From contig CAVSJJ010000008.1 of NCBI GenBank assembly GCA_963728395.1, positions 620,001-684,000 of the forward strand: a stretch of 64,000 nt of DNA, read 5' to 3'. This DNA comes from CAVSJJ01 sp963728395 (GTDB lineage Bacteria > Actinomycetota > Actinomycetes > Actinomycetales > Dermatophilaceae). A program made the translations under genes and the position numbers. Numbering within the stretch: position 1 is the first letter of the stretch; each line of letters opens with the position of its first letter. The notes under the pieces were generated by a model. That model was not told where the DNA came from, ran no database searches, and saw only the letters and a list, made by a program, of their open reading frames with translations. Positions 17,283 through 24,772 of this stretch are shown here, piece after piece.

Positions 17283-17325
17283 TCGAGGTATTCCATGGCC
17301 CACCTGGCGGCTCGGAATACCTCGA
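17283..17325. promoter_or_regulatory. Perfect 12-bp inverted repeat upstream of the asparaginase gene
   Basis: TCGAGGTATTCC (17283-17294) and GGAATACCTCGA (17314-17325) are perfect complements separated by 19 bp. The arms are AT-richer than the surroundings, there is no T-tract, and the site lies 38 bp before the GTG at 17245, so an operator is more likely than a terminator. Confidence 0.5.
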
Positions 17326-17395
17326 ACGCGGGGGTGGTGCGAAGGCGGCGCCGGGCGGGGCGGGGTGGCGCGGGCCGGGCGCCGGCGGACGCGAT

Positions 17396-17426
17396 GAGCC
17401 GGGGGAGCAGGACGCTCCCCCGGCTC
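17396..17426 (-). terminator. Strong GC hairpin downstream of the HbhA-like gene
   Basis: A perfect 13-bp stem (GAGCCGGGGGAGC and its complement) with a 5-nt loop lies about 70 bp after the stop of the minus-strand gene at 17498. No U-tract, as often in actinobacteria. Confidence 0.65.
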
Positions 17427-17497
17427 GTCCCGGGTCACCTCGTGAGGTCACCCGAGCGGGTCACGAGACGGCGCGACCCGGGCTGAGTGGTTCAGGC

Positions 17498-18178
17498 TCA
17501 GTCGCCGACCTTCTCGGCGGCCTTCTTGGCGGCCCTGGTCGACTTCGTGGCGGTCTTGCGGGCGCTCGTGCCGGTCGCCTTCGCCGAGGTGCGGGCGCGC
17601 GTCGTCGCCTTGCGCGTCGTCGTCCGGGTGCGCTTGGCGGCGGTGCGGGTCGTCTTGATGCCCTCCTCGACGTCGACCGCGGTGACCTTGGCCTCACCGA
17701 CGACGCGGTCGCCGAAGAGGTCGATGACGCGGTTCATCTCGTGGCGGCCGGTCGTGTAGGTCGCCTTGGCGGAGCGCTCGATGTCGGCGTAGGCCCTGCG
17801 CGCCGAGGTCATCGCGCCCTTGCCGAGCGACATCGTCGCCTCGGCCTGGGCCAGCAGGTCCTTGGTCGACTGCTGGGTGCGAACCCGCTTGAGCAGGTCC
17901 TCGCCGCGGTGGGCGAGCTCCTCGTAGGACTCGGCCACCCGGCCGGCGACGACGAGGCTCTGGTTGAGGGCGAGCGCCGGGAGCTCCTTGACCTGGCCGA
18001 GGGCCTTGGTGGCCTCCTCGGTGGCGCGGGCCTGGGCGACCTCGGGGGTGAGCTCGCCGCGCAGCTTCTCGGCGCGCTCACGGGCCTCGCGGGCGAGCTC
18101 GACGGCGCGGTCGGTCATGCCGACGGCGGCGTAGAACGGGGTGTCGATCGACTTGCGGAGGTCCTCGAGAACGGTCAT
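17498..18178 (-). CDS. Heparin-binding hemagglutinin-like protein with histone-like tail
   Basis: A 226-residue, largely helical protein. The N-terminal ~150 residues are charged and heptad-rich (VELAREARERAEKLRGEL; GRVAESYEELAHRGEDLLKRV), followed by a Lys/Ala/Thr/Arg tail (KTTRTAAKRTRTTTRKATT onward) like histone H1 or the C-terminus of mycobacterial HbhA. In Mycobacterium HbhA binds sulfated glycans and affects lipid inclusions; here the role is inferred only from architecture. It follows an XRE regulator gene, the same order as Rv0474-hbhA. A strong hairpin lies downstream. Confidence 0.75.
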   Translation of the reverse strand: MTVLEDLRKSIDTPFYAAVGMTDRAVELAREARERAEKLRGELTPEVAQARATEEATKALGQVKELPALALNQSLVVAGRVAESYEELAHRGEDLLKRVRTQQSTKDLLAQAEATMSLGKGAMTSARRAYADIERSAKATYTTGRHEMNRVIDLFGDRVVGEAKVTAVDVEEGIKTTRTAAKRTRTTTRKATTRARTSAKATGTSARKTATKSTRAAKKAAEKVGD

Positions 18179-18291
18179 GTCGTGCTCCTTCGTGATCTGG
18201 CGGTGGTTCGGAAGCTCGGTGGTCGGTGGTGGGTCTGGGCGGTGCTGCTCTGGCGTGGCCGGCCGCTGGCGCGGTCGGCGGGTACCGGCCG

Positions 18292-18855
18292 TCAGTGGCC
18301 GCCGGCCCGCTTCGTCGCGGCTCGGGTCGATGCGGTCGGCTCGGCGGATGTCGCCGGGCCCGTCGTGGCCGTGGCCGGCTTGTCCGTCGACTTCTTCGTC
18401 GACTTCTTCGTTGACTTCTTCGTGGACTTGTTCGTCGACGTCTTCGTCGACGTGGTGGCGGCCTTCTCGGCGGCTGCGGCCGGCTGTGCGGCCGCGCCGT
18501 CGAGGCCGACGAACGACTCGTAGACGTCGAGCAGGATCGCCTTCTGGCGGGCGGTGAGGTCGGGGTCGGCGGCGATGGCCATCCGGACGTCGGAGACGCC
18601 GAGCGGCTGGTCGGTGCGCTCGTCGAGGATCCCGGCCCTGACGTAGAGCGACTCCGCGGAGACCTCGAGGCCCTTGGCGAGCTGCTGGAGGATCTCGGCG
18701 CTGGGCCGCTTGAGGCCGCGCTCGATCTGAGAGAGGTACGGGTTGGACACCCCGGCGAGCTCGGAGAGCTGGCGCAGCGAAAGCCGGGCCGACTGACGCT
18801 GCTCGCGCAGATAGTCGCCCAAGGCGGCCAGGTCGTTGAGGGGGTTCCTGCTCAT
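18292..18855 (-). CDS. XRE-family transcription regulator with Lys/Ser/Thr repeat tail
   Basis: A 187-residue DNA-binding protein. Residues about 12-70 form a helix-turn-helix (LREQRQSARLSLRQLSELAG; NPYLSQIERGLKRPSAEIL). A helical linker follows (LTARQKAILLDVYESFVGL), then a low-complexity tail of KKST repeats encoded by 12-bp units at about 18385-18450. The homologue in Mycobacterium (Rv0474) precedes hbhA in the same way. It probably autoregulates: an inverted repeat sits in its own promoter. The ATG at 18855 lies 6 nt after the -10 CATAAT. Confidence 0.85.
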   Translation of the reverse strand: MSRNPLNDLAALGDYLREQRQSARLSLRQLSELAGVSNPYLSQIERGLKRPSAEILQQLAKGLEVSAESLYVRAGILDERTDQPLGVSDVRMAIAADPDLTARQKAILLDVYESFVGLDGAAAQPAAAAEKAATTSTKTSTNKSTKKSTKKSTKKSTDKPATATTGPATSAEPTASTRAATKRAGGH

Positions 18856-18861
18856 GTCCCC

Positions 18862-18891
18862 ATTATGCTTGCTCCAGTTAGCAAAATGCAA
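18862..18891 (-). promoter_or_regulatory. Leaderless promoter with embedded inverted repeat (XRE gene)
   Basis: On the minus strand TTGCAT (18886-18891) and CATAAT (18862-18867) are 18 bp apart, and the ATG follows 6 nt later. The spacer holds TTGCT-6-AGCAA (18869-18884), a likely operator for the HTH protein. Confidence 0.6.
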
Positions 18892-19000
18892 ACCGGAGAC
18901 AGCGCCCCTCCGCATCAGCGGGGATGCGTATGCCGCCGGGCCCGGCGCGCAGCGGCGGCATACATGCAGGTCAGCGGGCCAACGAAGGGGCCTGGGCCGG

Positions 19001-19507
19001 TCAGGTGGCGAGGCCCTCCGGCCGCCGGAGCGAGATGTCGGCGCAGGCGGCACAGGCCTCCTCGGGGACCATGCCGAGGCGAATGAGCCATCCGAAGGCG
19101 TAGCAGCCGGCACAGAAGCCGAGCGCCGCCTCGAGGGTTGCGAAGCCGACGAGGAGTCCGACGAGGCTCATGAGCACGGCATCGGCACCGAGACCGAGGC
19201 CGAGGGCAGCCGCGAGGCTCGTCAGGGCCAGGCCGACCCCCTGGGCGAACCGCTTGGGCGGCCCAGCGACCAGACGCGGCGCACCGAGCCGCGGCGCGAC
19301 CACCCTGGTCGCGAGGAGGCCGAGCGGGTCGAACCGCGGTCCGGAGGCCACCCGGAGGGCGAACCCGGCGGCGAGGACGAGGACGAGCCAGTGCCAGCCG
19401 GGCAGCAGGGCCAGCGCGCCGACGGCCGCGACCGCCGCGGCGACGGTACGGGCCGCCTTCTCGTTGACGAGCTCCGGAAACCCCAGAAGAGATCGAATGG
19501 GACGCAT
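19001..19507 (-). CDS. DUF4395 membrane protein
   Basis: A 168-residue inner-membrane protein with about four hydrophobic segments (AARTVAAAVAAVGALALL; HWLVLVLAAGFALRV; GLALTSLAAALGLGLGADA; SLVGLLVGFATLEAALGF). Two CxxC pairs (GFCAGCYAFG; EACAACADI) are typical of DUF4395, a family often found beside rhodanese/thioredoxin genes, which suggests redox or sulfur chemistry (inference). The ATG at 19507 is preferred over TTG 19516 because CATAAT (19516-19521) ends 8 nt before it. Confidence 0.8.
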   Translation of the reverse strand: MRPIRSLLGFPELVNEKAARTVAAAVAAVGALALLPGWHWLVLVLAAGFALRVASGPRFDPLGLLATRVVAPRLGAPRLVAGPPKRFAQGVGLALTSLAAALGLGLGADAVLMSLVGLLVGFATLEAALGFCAGCYAFGWLIRLGMVPEEACAACADISLRRPEGLAT

Positions 19508-19588
19508 AACCGCCAATTATGGACAGCGCCGGCGGCCGCGCCGAGTGCCGCCCACGTTGTGGACACCGCCCGGCGACCGTCTCCTCGA

Positions 19589-19646
19589 GCCGCCGATATC
19601 TCATCGTGACACCGCTGCGACCGGGCCGCGATGAGATTTCGGCGGC
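19589..19646. terminator. 18-bp inverted repeat after the BKACE gene
   Basis: GCCGCCGATATCTCATCG (19589-19606) pairs 17/18 with CGATGAGATTTCGGCGGC (19629-19646) around a 22-nt loop. It starts about 25 bp after the stop of the minus-strand gene at 19670 and lies 68 bp before the next promoter. It may be a terminator, or an operator for the DUF4395 gene. Confidence 0.5.
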
Positions 19647-19669
19647 GGGAGCCGCCTCACCGGGGCGGG

Positions 19670-20533
19670 TCAGCGGGCGCGCCGGTCCTTGATGCCGAGC
19701 AGGTCGCGGGCCTGGTCGGTGCTCAGCGGCGGGCGCTGCATGATCGTCGCGAGCTGCGCGGTCCGGGCGACGAGCTCGTCGTTGTGCTGCACGACCCGCC
19801 CGCGGGCGAAGACGATGTTGTCCTCCATGCCGACCCGCAGGTGACCGCCCGCGGACAGGCCGGCGGCGACCATCGGCAGGTGCCCTCGGCCGACGCCGGT
19901 CACCGACCACGAGGTCGTCTCGGGCGGGAGGAGGGCGACGCCGGCCATGAGCGCCGCCGTCGTCGCGGGCATCGCTCCGGGGACCCCGGTGACGAAGTCG
20001 ACGTGGACCTTCCCCCCGAACGGCAGGCCGTGAGTGTCGATGAGCCGGCGCAGGGCGTGGACGTGACCGAGGTCGAACAGCTCGAACTCGGGCACGACCT
20101 CCCGTTCCTGAGCCAGGACGTAGAGCTCGCTCATGAACGGCCAGGGGTTGAGGAAGACATCGTCACCGAAGTTCGTCGTGCCGCAGGTCAGCGAGCACGA
20201 GTCGGGCTCGGCGTCGAGGACGGTGAGCCGCGCCTCGAGGGGGTCGCGGACCGAGCCCCCGGTCGAGAGCTGGACGACGAGGTCGGTCTCGGCTCGGACC
20301 GCGTCGACGGCGGCCTTGAGCCGGCCCGGGTCGAGGGTCGGCCGGTGCTCGTCGTCCCGGATGTGGAGGTGGATGAGCGCGGCACCCGCGGCCTCGCACC
20401 GGCGCGCGGTCTCGACGAGCTCCTCGAGCGTCGTCGGCAGCTGCGGCACGTCGGCCTTCGCATGCTCGGCGCCGGTGGGCGCGACGGTGAGGAGGGTGCC
20501 GGTCGGGGAAGGGGTCGTCGCCATGGCACCCAT
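19670..20533 (-). CDS. Beta-keto acid cleavage enzyme (BKACE, formerly DUF849)
   Basis: BKACE enzymes condense a beta-keto acid with acetyl-CoA and split it to acetoacetate and a new acyl-CoA; Kce of lysine fermentation is the prototype. The 287-residue TIM barrel has the zinc-binding HxH in LIHLHIRDDE, STGGSVRDP, PEFELFDLGH, HVDFVTGVPGAMP and the C-terminal GGHLRVGMEDN with the catalytic Glu. Substrate cannot be told from sequence. Two starts (20533, 20524) are possible; AAGGA precedes both. It lies 24 bp after the YgfZ gene. Confidence 0.88.
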   Translation of the reverse strand: MGAMATTPSPTGTLLTVAPTGAEHAKADVPQLPTTLEELVETARRCEAAGAALIHLHIRDDEHRPTLDPGRLKAAVDAVRAETDLVVQLSTGGSVRDPLEARLTVLDAEPDSCSLTCGTTNFGDDVFLNPWPFMSELYVLAQEREVVPEFELFDLGHVHALRRLIDTHGLPFGGKVHVDFVTGVPGAMPATTAALMAGVALLPPETTSWSVTGVGRGHLPMVAAGLSAGGHLRVGMEDNIVFARGRVVQHNDELVARTAQLATIMQRPPLSTDQARDLLGIKDRRAR

Positions 20534-20557
20534 GATGTCAGGAGATCCTTCGGTGGA

Positions 20558-21586
20558 TCACGGCGTGACGACGACAGTTTGCGCCGCCGCCAGGCCGTCT
20601 ACGACAAGATCGACATCCGCGGGGGTGTTCCGCTTGACGACGGCCAGGGCGATCGGCCCGTCGACGTGGTGCCGGGCCACCGAGGTCACCCGGCCGACCT
20701 CGCGCTGACCCGCGAGGACCGGTGCGCCCGAGGTGGGCAGCAGGTGCGTCGAGCCGTCGACGTGGAGAAAGACGAGCCGACGCGGCGGCTTGCCGAGGTT
20801 GTGGACCCTCGCGATCGTCTCCTGGCCGCGATAGCACCCCTTGTGGAGGTGAACGGCGGTGCGCAGCCAGTCCAGTTCGTGCGGGATCGTCCGGTGGTCG
20901 GTCTCGAAGCCGAGCCGCGGCCGCCAGGCGGCGATCCGCAGCGCCTCGGCCGCCCAGCTGCCGGCCAGCGGCCGATCGCCGACGGCCGCCGCGAGACCCT
21001 CGCGCGGCACGATGAGCTCGCGCCAGGCCCGGTCGGCGCCGGGGTGGCCCTCGACCACGCCGTATGCCGCCGTGTCGCCGACGGGCCCCGGCCATGGGTC
21101 GCGCCACGCCAGGGCCTCGCCGGGGGCGGACTCGGCCGCCATCGGCTCGCCGAGCACGGCATACCGGTCGGTGACGTCCTCGATCTCGACCCGGAGCATG
21201 AAGCGCATCGACTCGAGCCAGGCGAGCAGCGCCGACGCGGTCCCGGGCTCGACGGTGAGCCAGGCGCGCTCCCCGTCGTCGACGAGATGGAGGTCGTGCT
21301 CGATGTGCCCGTGCGGGGACAGGACGAGCGACTCCACCGAGGTCCGGGGGGCGAGGTCGGCCACCTCCTGGGTCGTCAGCGACCGCAGCCAGGACAGCCG
21401 GTCCGGCCCGCCGACGATGACGACGCCGCGGTGGGAGAGGTCGACGACGGCCAGCCCCTCCTCGAGGAGGCGCTGCTCGCGCAGCGGGTCGCCGTAGTGG
21501 GCGGCGACGCCGGCGTCGCGCCCCTCGGCGGCGACGGCCCCCGGACGGGCGAGCAGGGGCGAGGCGGTCAGGTCGGTCGGGCTCAC
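20558..21586 (-). CDS. ygfZ: YgfZ/GcvT-type folate-binding protein
   Basis: Tetrahydrofolate-binding protein that assists iron-sulfur cluster enzyme maturation in bacteria. The 342-residue protein resembles the aminomethyltransferase fold (AVVDLSHRGVVIVGGPDRL) and carries the YgfZ signature KGCYRGQETIARV with its conserved Cys. The GTG start overlaps the fur stop in a GTGA tetranucleotide; co-transcription with a Fur-family gene fits an iron/cluster role. Confidence 0.9.
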   Translation of the reverse strand: MSPTDLTASPLLARPGAVAAEGRDAGVAAHYGDPLREQRLLEEGLAVVDLSHRGVVIVGGPDRLSWLRSLTTQEVADLAPRTSVESLVLSPHGHIEHDLHLVDDGERAWLTVEPGTASALLAWLESMRFMLRVEIEDVTDRYAVLGEPMAAESAPGEALAWRDPWPGPVGDTAAYGVVEGHPGADRAWRELIVPREGLAAAVGDRPLAGSWAAEALRIAAWRPRLGFETDHRTIPHELDWLRTAVHLHKGCYRGQETIARVHNLGKPPRRLVFLHVDGSTHLLPTSGAPVLAGQREVGRVTSVARHHVDGPIALAVVKRNTPADVDLVVDGLAAAQTVVVTP

Positions 21587-22032
21587 GGGGGGTCCTCCTG
21601 GGTCGGCGCGTCGGCCGGGTCTGCGGCGCAGCGGGCGCACAGCCCGTGCACCGCGGCGTGGGTGATGTCGGCGGCGAACCCGGTCCGCTCGGCGAGGTCG
21701 GTGACGAAGGCGTGCGCGACCTCGACGGGGACCTCGCCGACCCAGCCGCACCGCCGGCACAGCAGGTGGACGTGCGTCGCGTGGGTCGTCAGGTGGTAGC
21801 TCGGGACCCGGTGGTCGACATGCGTGTGGCTGAGCAGGCCGAGCTCCTGGAGCGCGTCGAGCGAGCGGTAGACCGTCGAGGCCGACATCGCCGGGCCCTC
21901 CTCGGCGGCCACCGCCTCGACGATCGACTCCGGGCTCGCGTGCCCGAGACGGGCCACCGCGTCGAGGACGCGCTGACGCTGAGGCGTCAACCGCATCCCC
22001 TTCGCCCGAAGTCGCTCGCCGAGGTCGCTCAT
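21583..22032 (-). CDS. Fur-family metal-responsive repressor
   Basis: A 149-residue repressor. The N-terminal winged helix contains RLTPQRQRVLDAVARLGHAS and STVYRSLDALQELGLL; the C-terminal domain has the metal motif HATHVHLLCRRCGWVG and a second CxxC (GLCARCAA), which form the structural zinc site. Whether it senses iron, zinc or peroxide is not decidable here. TACAGT (22039-22044) lies 6 nt before the ATG. The stop overlaps the ygfZ start. Confidence 0.9.
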   Translation of the reverse strand: MSDLGERLRAKGMRLTPQRQRVLDAVARLGHASPESIVEAVAAEEGPAMSASTVYRSLDALQELGLLSHTHVDHRVPSYHLTTHATHVHLLCRRCGWVGEVPVEVAHAFVTDLAERTGFAADITHAAVHGLCARCAADPADAPTQEDPP

Positions 22033-22082
22033 CCCTCAACTGTATGCCGCGGGCGCACCCGCCCTCCCGGCCCACCGGGGGC

Positions 22083-22595
22083 TCACTCGGCCCGCTTCAG
22101 CTCCCCGGACAGGTGCGAGGTCAGCGGCTCCCCCATGGCGGCCATGTCCATGACCCACATGAGGTTGGACTGGACGTAGCCGTACATCCGGTGGCCCGCG
22201 GCATACGCCTTGGCGTGCGGGCTGCGCATCACCCCGTCGGTGCGCAGCTCGATCTTCGCCGGCGCGGCCGTCCCGGCGTACATCTCGACGATGCCGGTCG
22301 GGTGGGCGAGGAGAAGCTCCACGTTCGTGCCGTGCTCGTCGGGCTCGACGACCCGCCAGAAGCCCAGCTCGGTCCCGGCCTGGCGAACCGGCTCGCCGGC
22401 CTCGTCGAGCAGCCAGGTTCGGCTCTCCCAGCGCAGGAACGGGCGGCCGTCGTGGGTGCAGACGATCTCCTGGCCGAAGTGGTGCGCGGCATCCATCGTC
22501 GGGTAGCCGACGACGCCGGCGCCCTCCCATCGCCCGACCAGCCAGGCGAGGGGCGCAAGATCCGGATGCAGGTCGGTGTCGAGTACGAAGGCCAC
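22083..22595 (-). CDS. Nitrobindin-family (FABP-like) heme-binding beta-barrel protein
   Basis: A 170-residue beta-barrel of the THAP4/nitrobindin type (Rv0813c group), proposed to bind heme or nitric oxide. Visible: LAWLVGRWEGAGVVGYP near the start, WESRTWLLDEAGEPV, ETGFWR-like TELGFWRVV and a C-terminal His-containing HRMYGYVQSNLMWVMDM. The GTG at 22595 was chosen because MAFVLDTDLHP is the natural opening and TAGGCT (22604-22609) lies 8 nt upstream. Confidence 0.85.
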   Translation of the reverse strand: MAFVLDTDLHPDLAPLAWLVGRWEGAGVVGYPTMDAAHHFGQEIVCTHDGRPFLRWESRTWLLDEAGEPVRQAGTELGFWRVVEPDEHGTNVELLLAHPTGIVEMYAGTAAPAKIELRTDGVMRSPHAKAYAAGHRMYGYVQSNLMWVMDMAAMGEPLTSHLSGELKRAE

Positions 22596-22641
22596 GGCAC
22601 AGCAGCCTAACCGGGACCGGGTGCGGGCCGGAGGCTCGGCG

Positions 22642-23739
22642 TCAGCGGAGCAGGGTCCACGCGAGGGCGTAGGTGACGACGCCGCATAGCAGGACCGACG
22701 CGGTCCCGGAGGCGAGCTGTCCGCGGATGGTGCCGATGCCGGGCAGCGGGCCGACGACCCGGCGCAGGGCGTGGCTGACCGCCGCGACGACGAACCCGAC
22801 GAGCACGGCCCGGACGGTCGCGGGCTCGCCCTGGATGCCGGCCAGGCCCGCGGCGGCCAGACCCCCGACGACCATTCCCAGCGGGAGGAGCCAGGGGCGA
22901 AGCGGCTCGATCGGCAGCAGGAGGTCGGTGAGCGACCCGGCGGCGATGGCGACGAGCGCGACGCCGAGCAGGGCGACACCGCTGTCAAAGCGGGCCAGCG
23001 CGACGTAGCAGGAGCCGATGGCCGCGATGGCGATCCCGGCCGAGGTCACCGCGATGGACTGGGTCAGCCGGGCCCGGCCGTCGCGCCGGAGCAGCTGGTG
23101 GAGGAACATGACGACGAGGGCGACGGCGAGGGCGACCGGGACGTAGGTGAGATACGCGTCCTCGTCGGTCCGCCACACGGCGCCGGCCGAGCCGAGGGCC
23201 GCGACGGCGATGGACAGCGTGGAGCCGAACCGGCTCGGAGAGCCCAGCAGCGACGGCCAGGCCCAGGCCAGGACGAGGCCGGCCCAGGCCACCCCGGCGG
23301 CGAGGAGCAGCTGGTCGGCGAGGGGCCCGGAGGTCGAGGCCTCGGCTCCCGCGTAGCCGAGGGCGGCCAGCAGGGCAGCGGTGACGATCGTCGCCGCCGC
23401 CACCCGCGCTGCGACGAGCAGCGACGCGGGCGCGCCGCTCGCGGGCGCCGCAGGTGCCGGTGCCCGGCCGTGCGAGGACCCGCCGTGCGCGTTCGGGGCG
23501 TGGGAGCCGCGTCGCCCGCTCATCCGGGGGCCGCGATGGACCGACCCGCTCCTGCGTCCGGAGCCGCTCGCGGCGCGCCGGGCGGCCCGGGTCTCGTAGG
23601 ACACCTCGCCCACTCCCGCCACGGCGGGCGGCTCCGCAGGCGCCCCGGCAGGCGGCCCCGGGTGCGCGCCCGCGGTGCTCGGGGACCCGCCGTCGGGCTG
23701 CTCGAGGTCGGGCGGCTCCGGCGGGGTCACGCTCGGCAT
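22642..23739 (-). CDS. Multi-pass membrane protein with Pro-rich cytoplasmic N-terminus
   Basis: A 365-residue protein I cannot assign. The first ~110 residues are Pro/Gly/Ser/Arg-rich and disordered; eight or more hydrophobic segments follow, for example AATIVTAALLAALGYAGAEA, LTYVPVALAVALVVMFLHQL, GVALLGVALVAIAAGSLTDL and ATVRAVLVGFVVAAVSHAL. No catalytic motif is evident. GGGAGG lies 5 nt before the ATG, and the gene starts 7 bp after the MoaD/ThiS-like stop, so the two form an operon. Confidence 0.75.
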   Translation of the reverse strand: MPSVTPPEPPDLEQPDGGSPSTAGAHPGPPAGAPAEPPAVAGVGEVSYETRAARRAASGSGRRSGSVHRGPRMSGRRGSHAPNAHGGSSHGRAPAPAAPASGAPASLLVAARVAAATIVTAALLAALGYAGAEASTSGPLADQLLLAAGVAWAGLVLAWAWPSLLGSPSRFGSTLSIAVAALGSAGAVWRTDEDAYLTYVPVALAVALVVMFLHQLLRRDGRARLTQSIAVTSAGIAIAAIGSCYVALARFDSGVALLGVALVAIAAGSLTDLLLPIEPLRPWLLPLGMVVGGLAAAGLAGIQGEPATVRAVLVGFVVAAVSHALRRVVGPLPGIGTIRGQLASGTASVLLCGVVTYALAWTLLR

Positions 23740-23746
23740 CCTCCCA

Positions 23747-23989
23747 TCAGCCACCGGCGAACGGGGGGAGAACCTCGATGACCGTCGTCTCGGCCACGGG
23801 GGCATCGGGCGGGACGACGAGCCCGTCGACGAGAACCGAGCAGGCGGGAAGCACCGTCTCGAGCGCCGGATGGAGCCGGGCCGCCTCGCCGAGGGCCTCA
23901 CCCACGGTGGCGGCCGGGCCGAGTCGCTCCTCGTCGACCCCCGCCGCGTGCGCGGCACCGGCCCAGTAGCGGACGACGACCTGCGCCAT
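23747..23989 (-). CDS. MoaD/ThiS-family ubiquitin-like sulfur carrier
   Basis: An 80-residue beta-grasp protein beginning MAQVVVRYWAGAAHAAG and ending in the di-glycine tail PPFAGG, whose last Gly is adenylated and thiocarboxylated in this family. Which pathway it serves (molybdopterin, thiamin or cysteine) is not shown; no partner E1 gene is nearby. The short form from the ATG at 23989 matches family length; an in-frame extension upstream is unlikely to be translated. Divergent from glnR. Confidence 0.82.
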   Translation of the reverse strand: MAQVVVRYWAGAAHAAGVDEERLGPAATVGEALGEAARLHPALETVLPACSVLVDGLVVPPDAPVAETTVIEVLPPFAGG

Positions 23990-24064
23990 GGACTCGTGCT
24001 GACCTGGTCTCATCCCCCGGTGGTCACCGTCTGCGGCAGTCATGTCGTCCTATCCTGATGGGCA

Positions 24065-24772
24065 ATGGCCCAGCTGCTCCTGTTGACGAACGCCTTGGCG
24101 CCCAGCGCCGAGGTGCTTCCGGCGCTGGGGTTGCTGGCCCACCATGTTCGCATCCTGCCCGCCGAGGCATCCGCGCTGGTCGACGCCCCGAGCGCGGACG
24201 CCGTCCTCGTCGACGCCCGCCGCGAGCTCGCGATGGCCAAGTCGCTGTGCCGCGTCATCCGCACGACCGGCCTCTCGGCTCCGCTCCTCGTCGTCCTCAC
24301 CGAGGGCGGCCTCGCCGGGCTCACCGTCGACTGGGGCGTCGACGACGTGCTCCTCGACAACGCCGGCCCCGCGGAGGTGGAGGCCCGGCTACGACTCGCG
24401 GTCGGCCGCCGGGTCGAGGACGATGACGTGGAGACCGACCTGCGGATCACGAGCGGTTCCCTCGTCATCGACGAGGCGACCTACTCGGTGCGGCTGCGCG
24501 GCAGCATCCTCGACCTGACCTACAAGGAGTTCGAGCTGCTCAAGTACCTCGCCCAACACCCGGGTCGGGTCTTCACCCGGGCCCAGCTGCTCCAGGAGGT
24601 CTGGGGCTACGACTACTTCGGCGGCACCCGGACGGTCGACGTCCACGTGCGGCGGCTGCGCGCGAAGCTCGGCGCCGACCACGAGGCGCTCATCGGGACG
24701 GTCCGCAACGTCGGCTACCGCTTCGTCCCGGACGAGGAGCCGGCGATGGCCGAGGGGTCGGGGGCATCCTGA
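24065..24772 (+). CDS. glnR: Nitrogen regulator GlnR (atypical OmpR-type response regulator)
   Basis: Global activator of nitrogen assimilation in actinomycetes. The 235-residue protein has a receiver-like domain (LGLLAHHVRILPAEASALVD; Asp50 in VLVDARRE) that lacks the full acidic pocket and works as an orphan dimer without a kinase (family knowledge), then a winged helix with LDLTYKEFELLKYLAQHPG and TRTVDVHVRRLRAKLG. TATCCT (24051-24056) ends 8 nt before the ATG. The stop overlaps the mshD start region; glnR-mshD adjacency is also known in Mycobacterium (Rv0818-Rv0819). Confidence 0.93.
   Translation: MAQLLLLTNALAPSAEVLPALGLLAHHVRILPAEASALVDAPSADAVLVDARRELAMAKSLCRVIRTTGLSAPLLVVLTEGGLAGLTVDWGVDDVLLDNAGPAEVEARLRLAVGRRVEDDDVETDLRITSGSLVIDEATYSVRLRGSILDLTYKEFELLKYLAQHPGRVFTRAQLLQEVWGYDYFGGTRTVDVHVRRLRAKLGADHEALIGTVRNVGYRFVPDEEPAMAEGSGAS

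Noticed and set aside
18385..18450. 12-bp repeats as a separate regulatory array
   Set aside because: They are the coding sequence of the KKST tail of the XRE protein.
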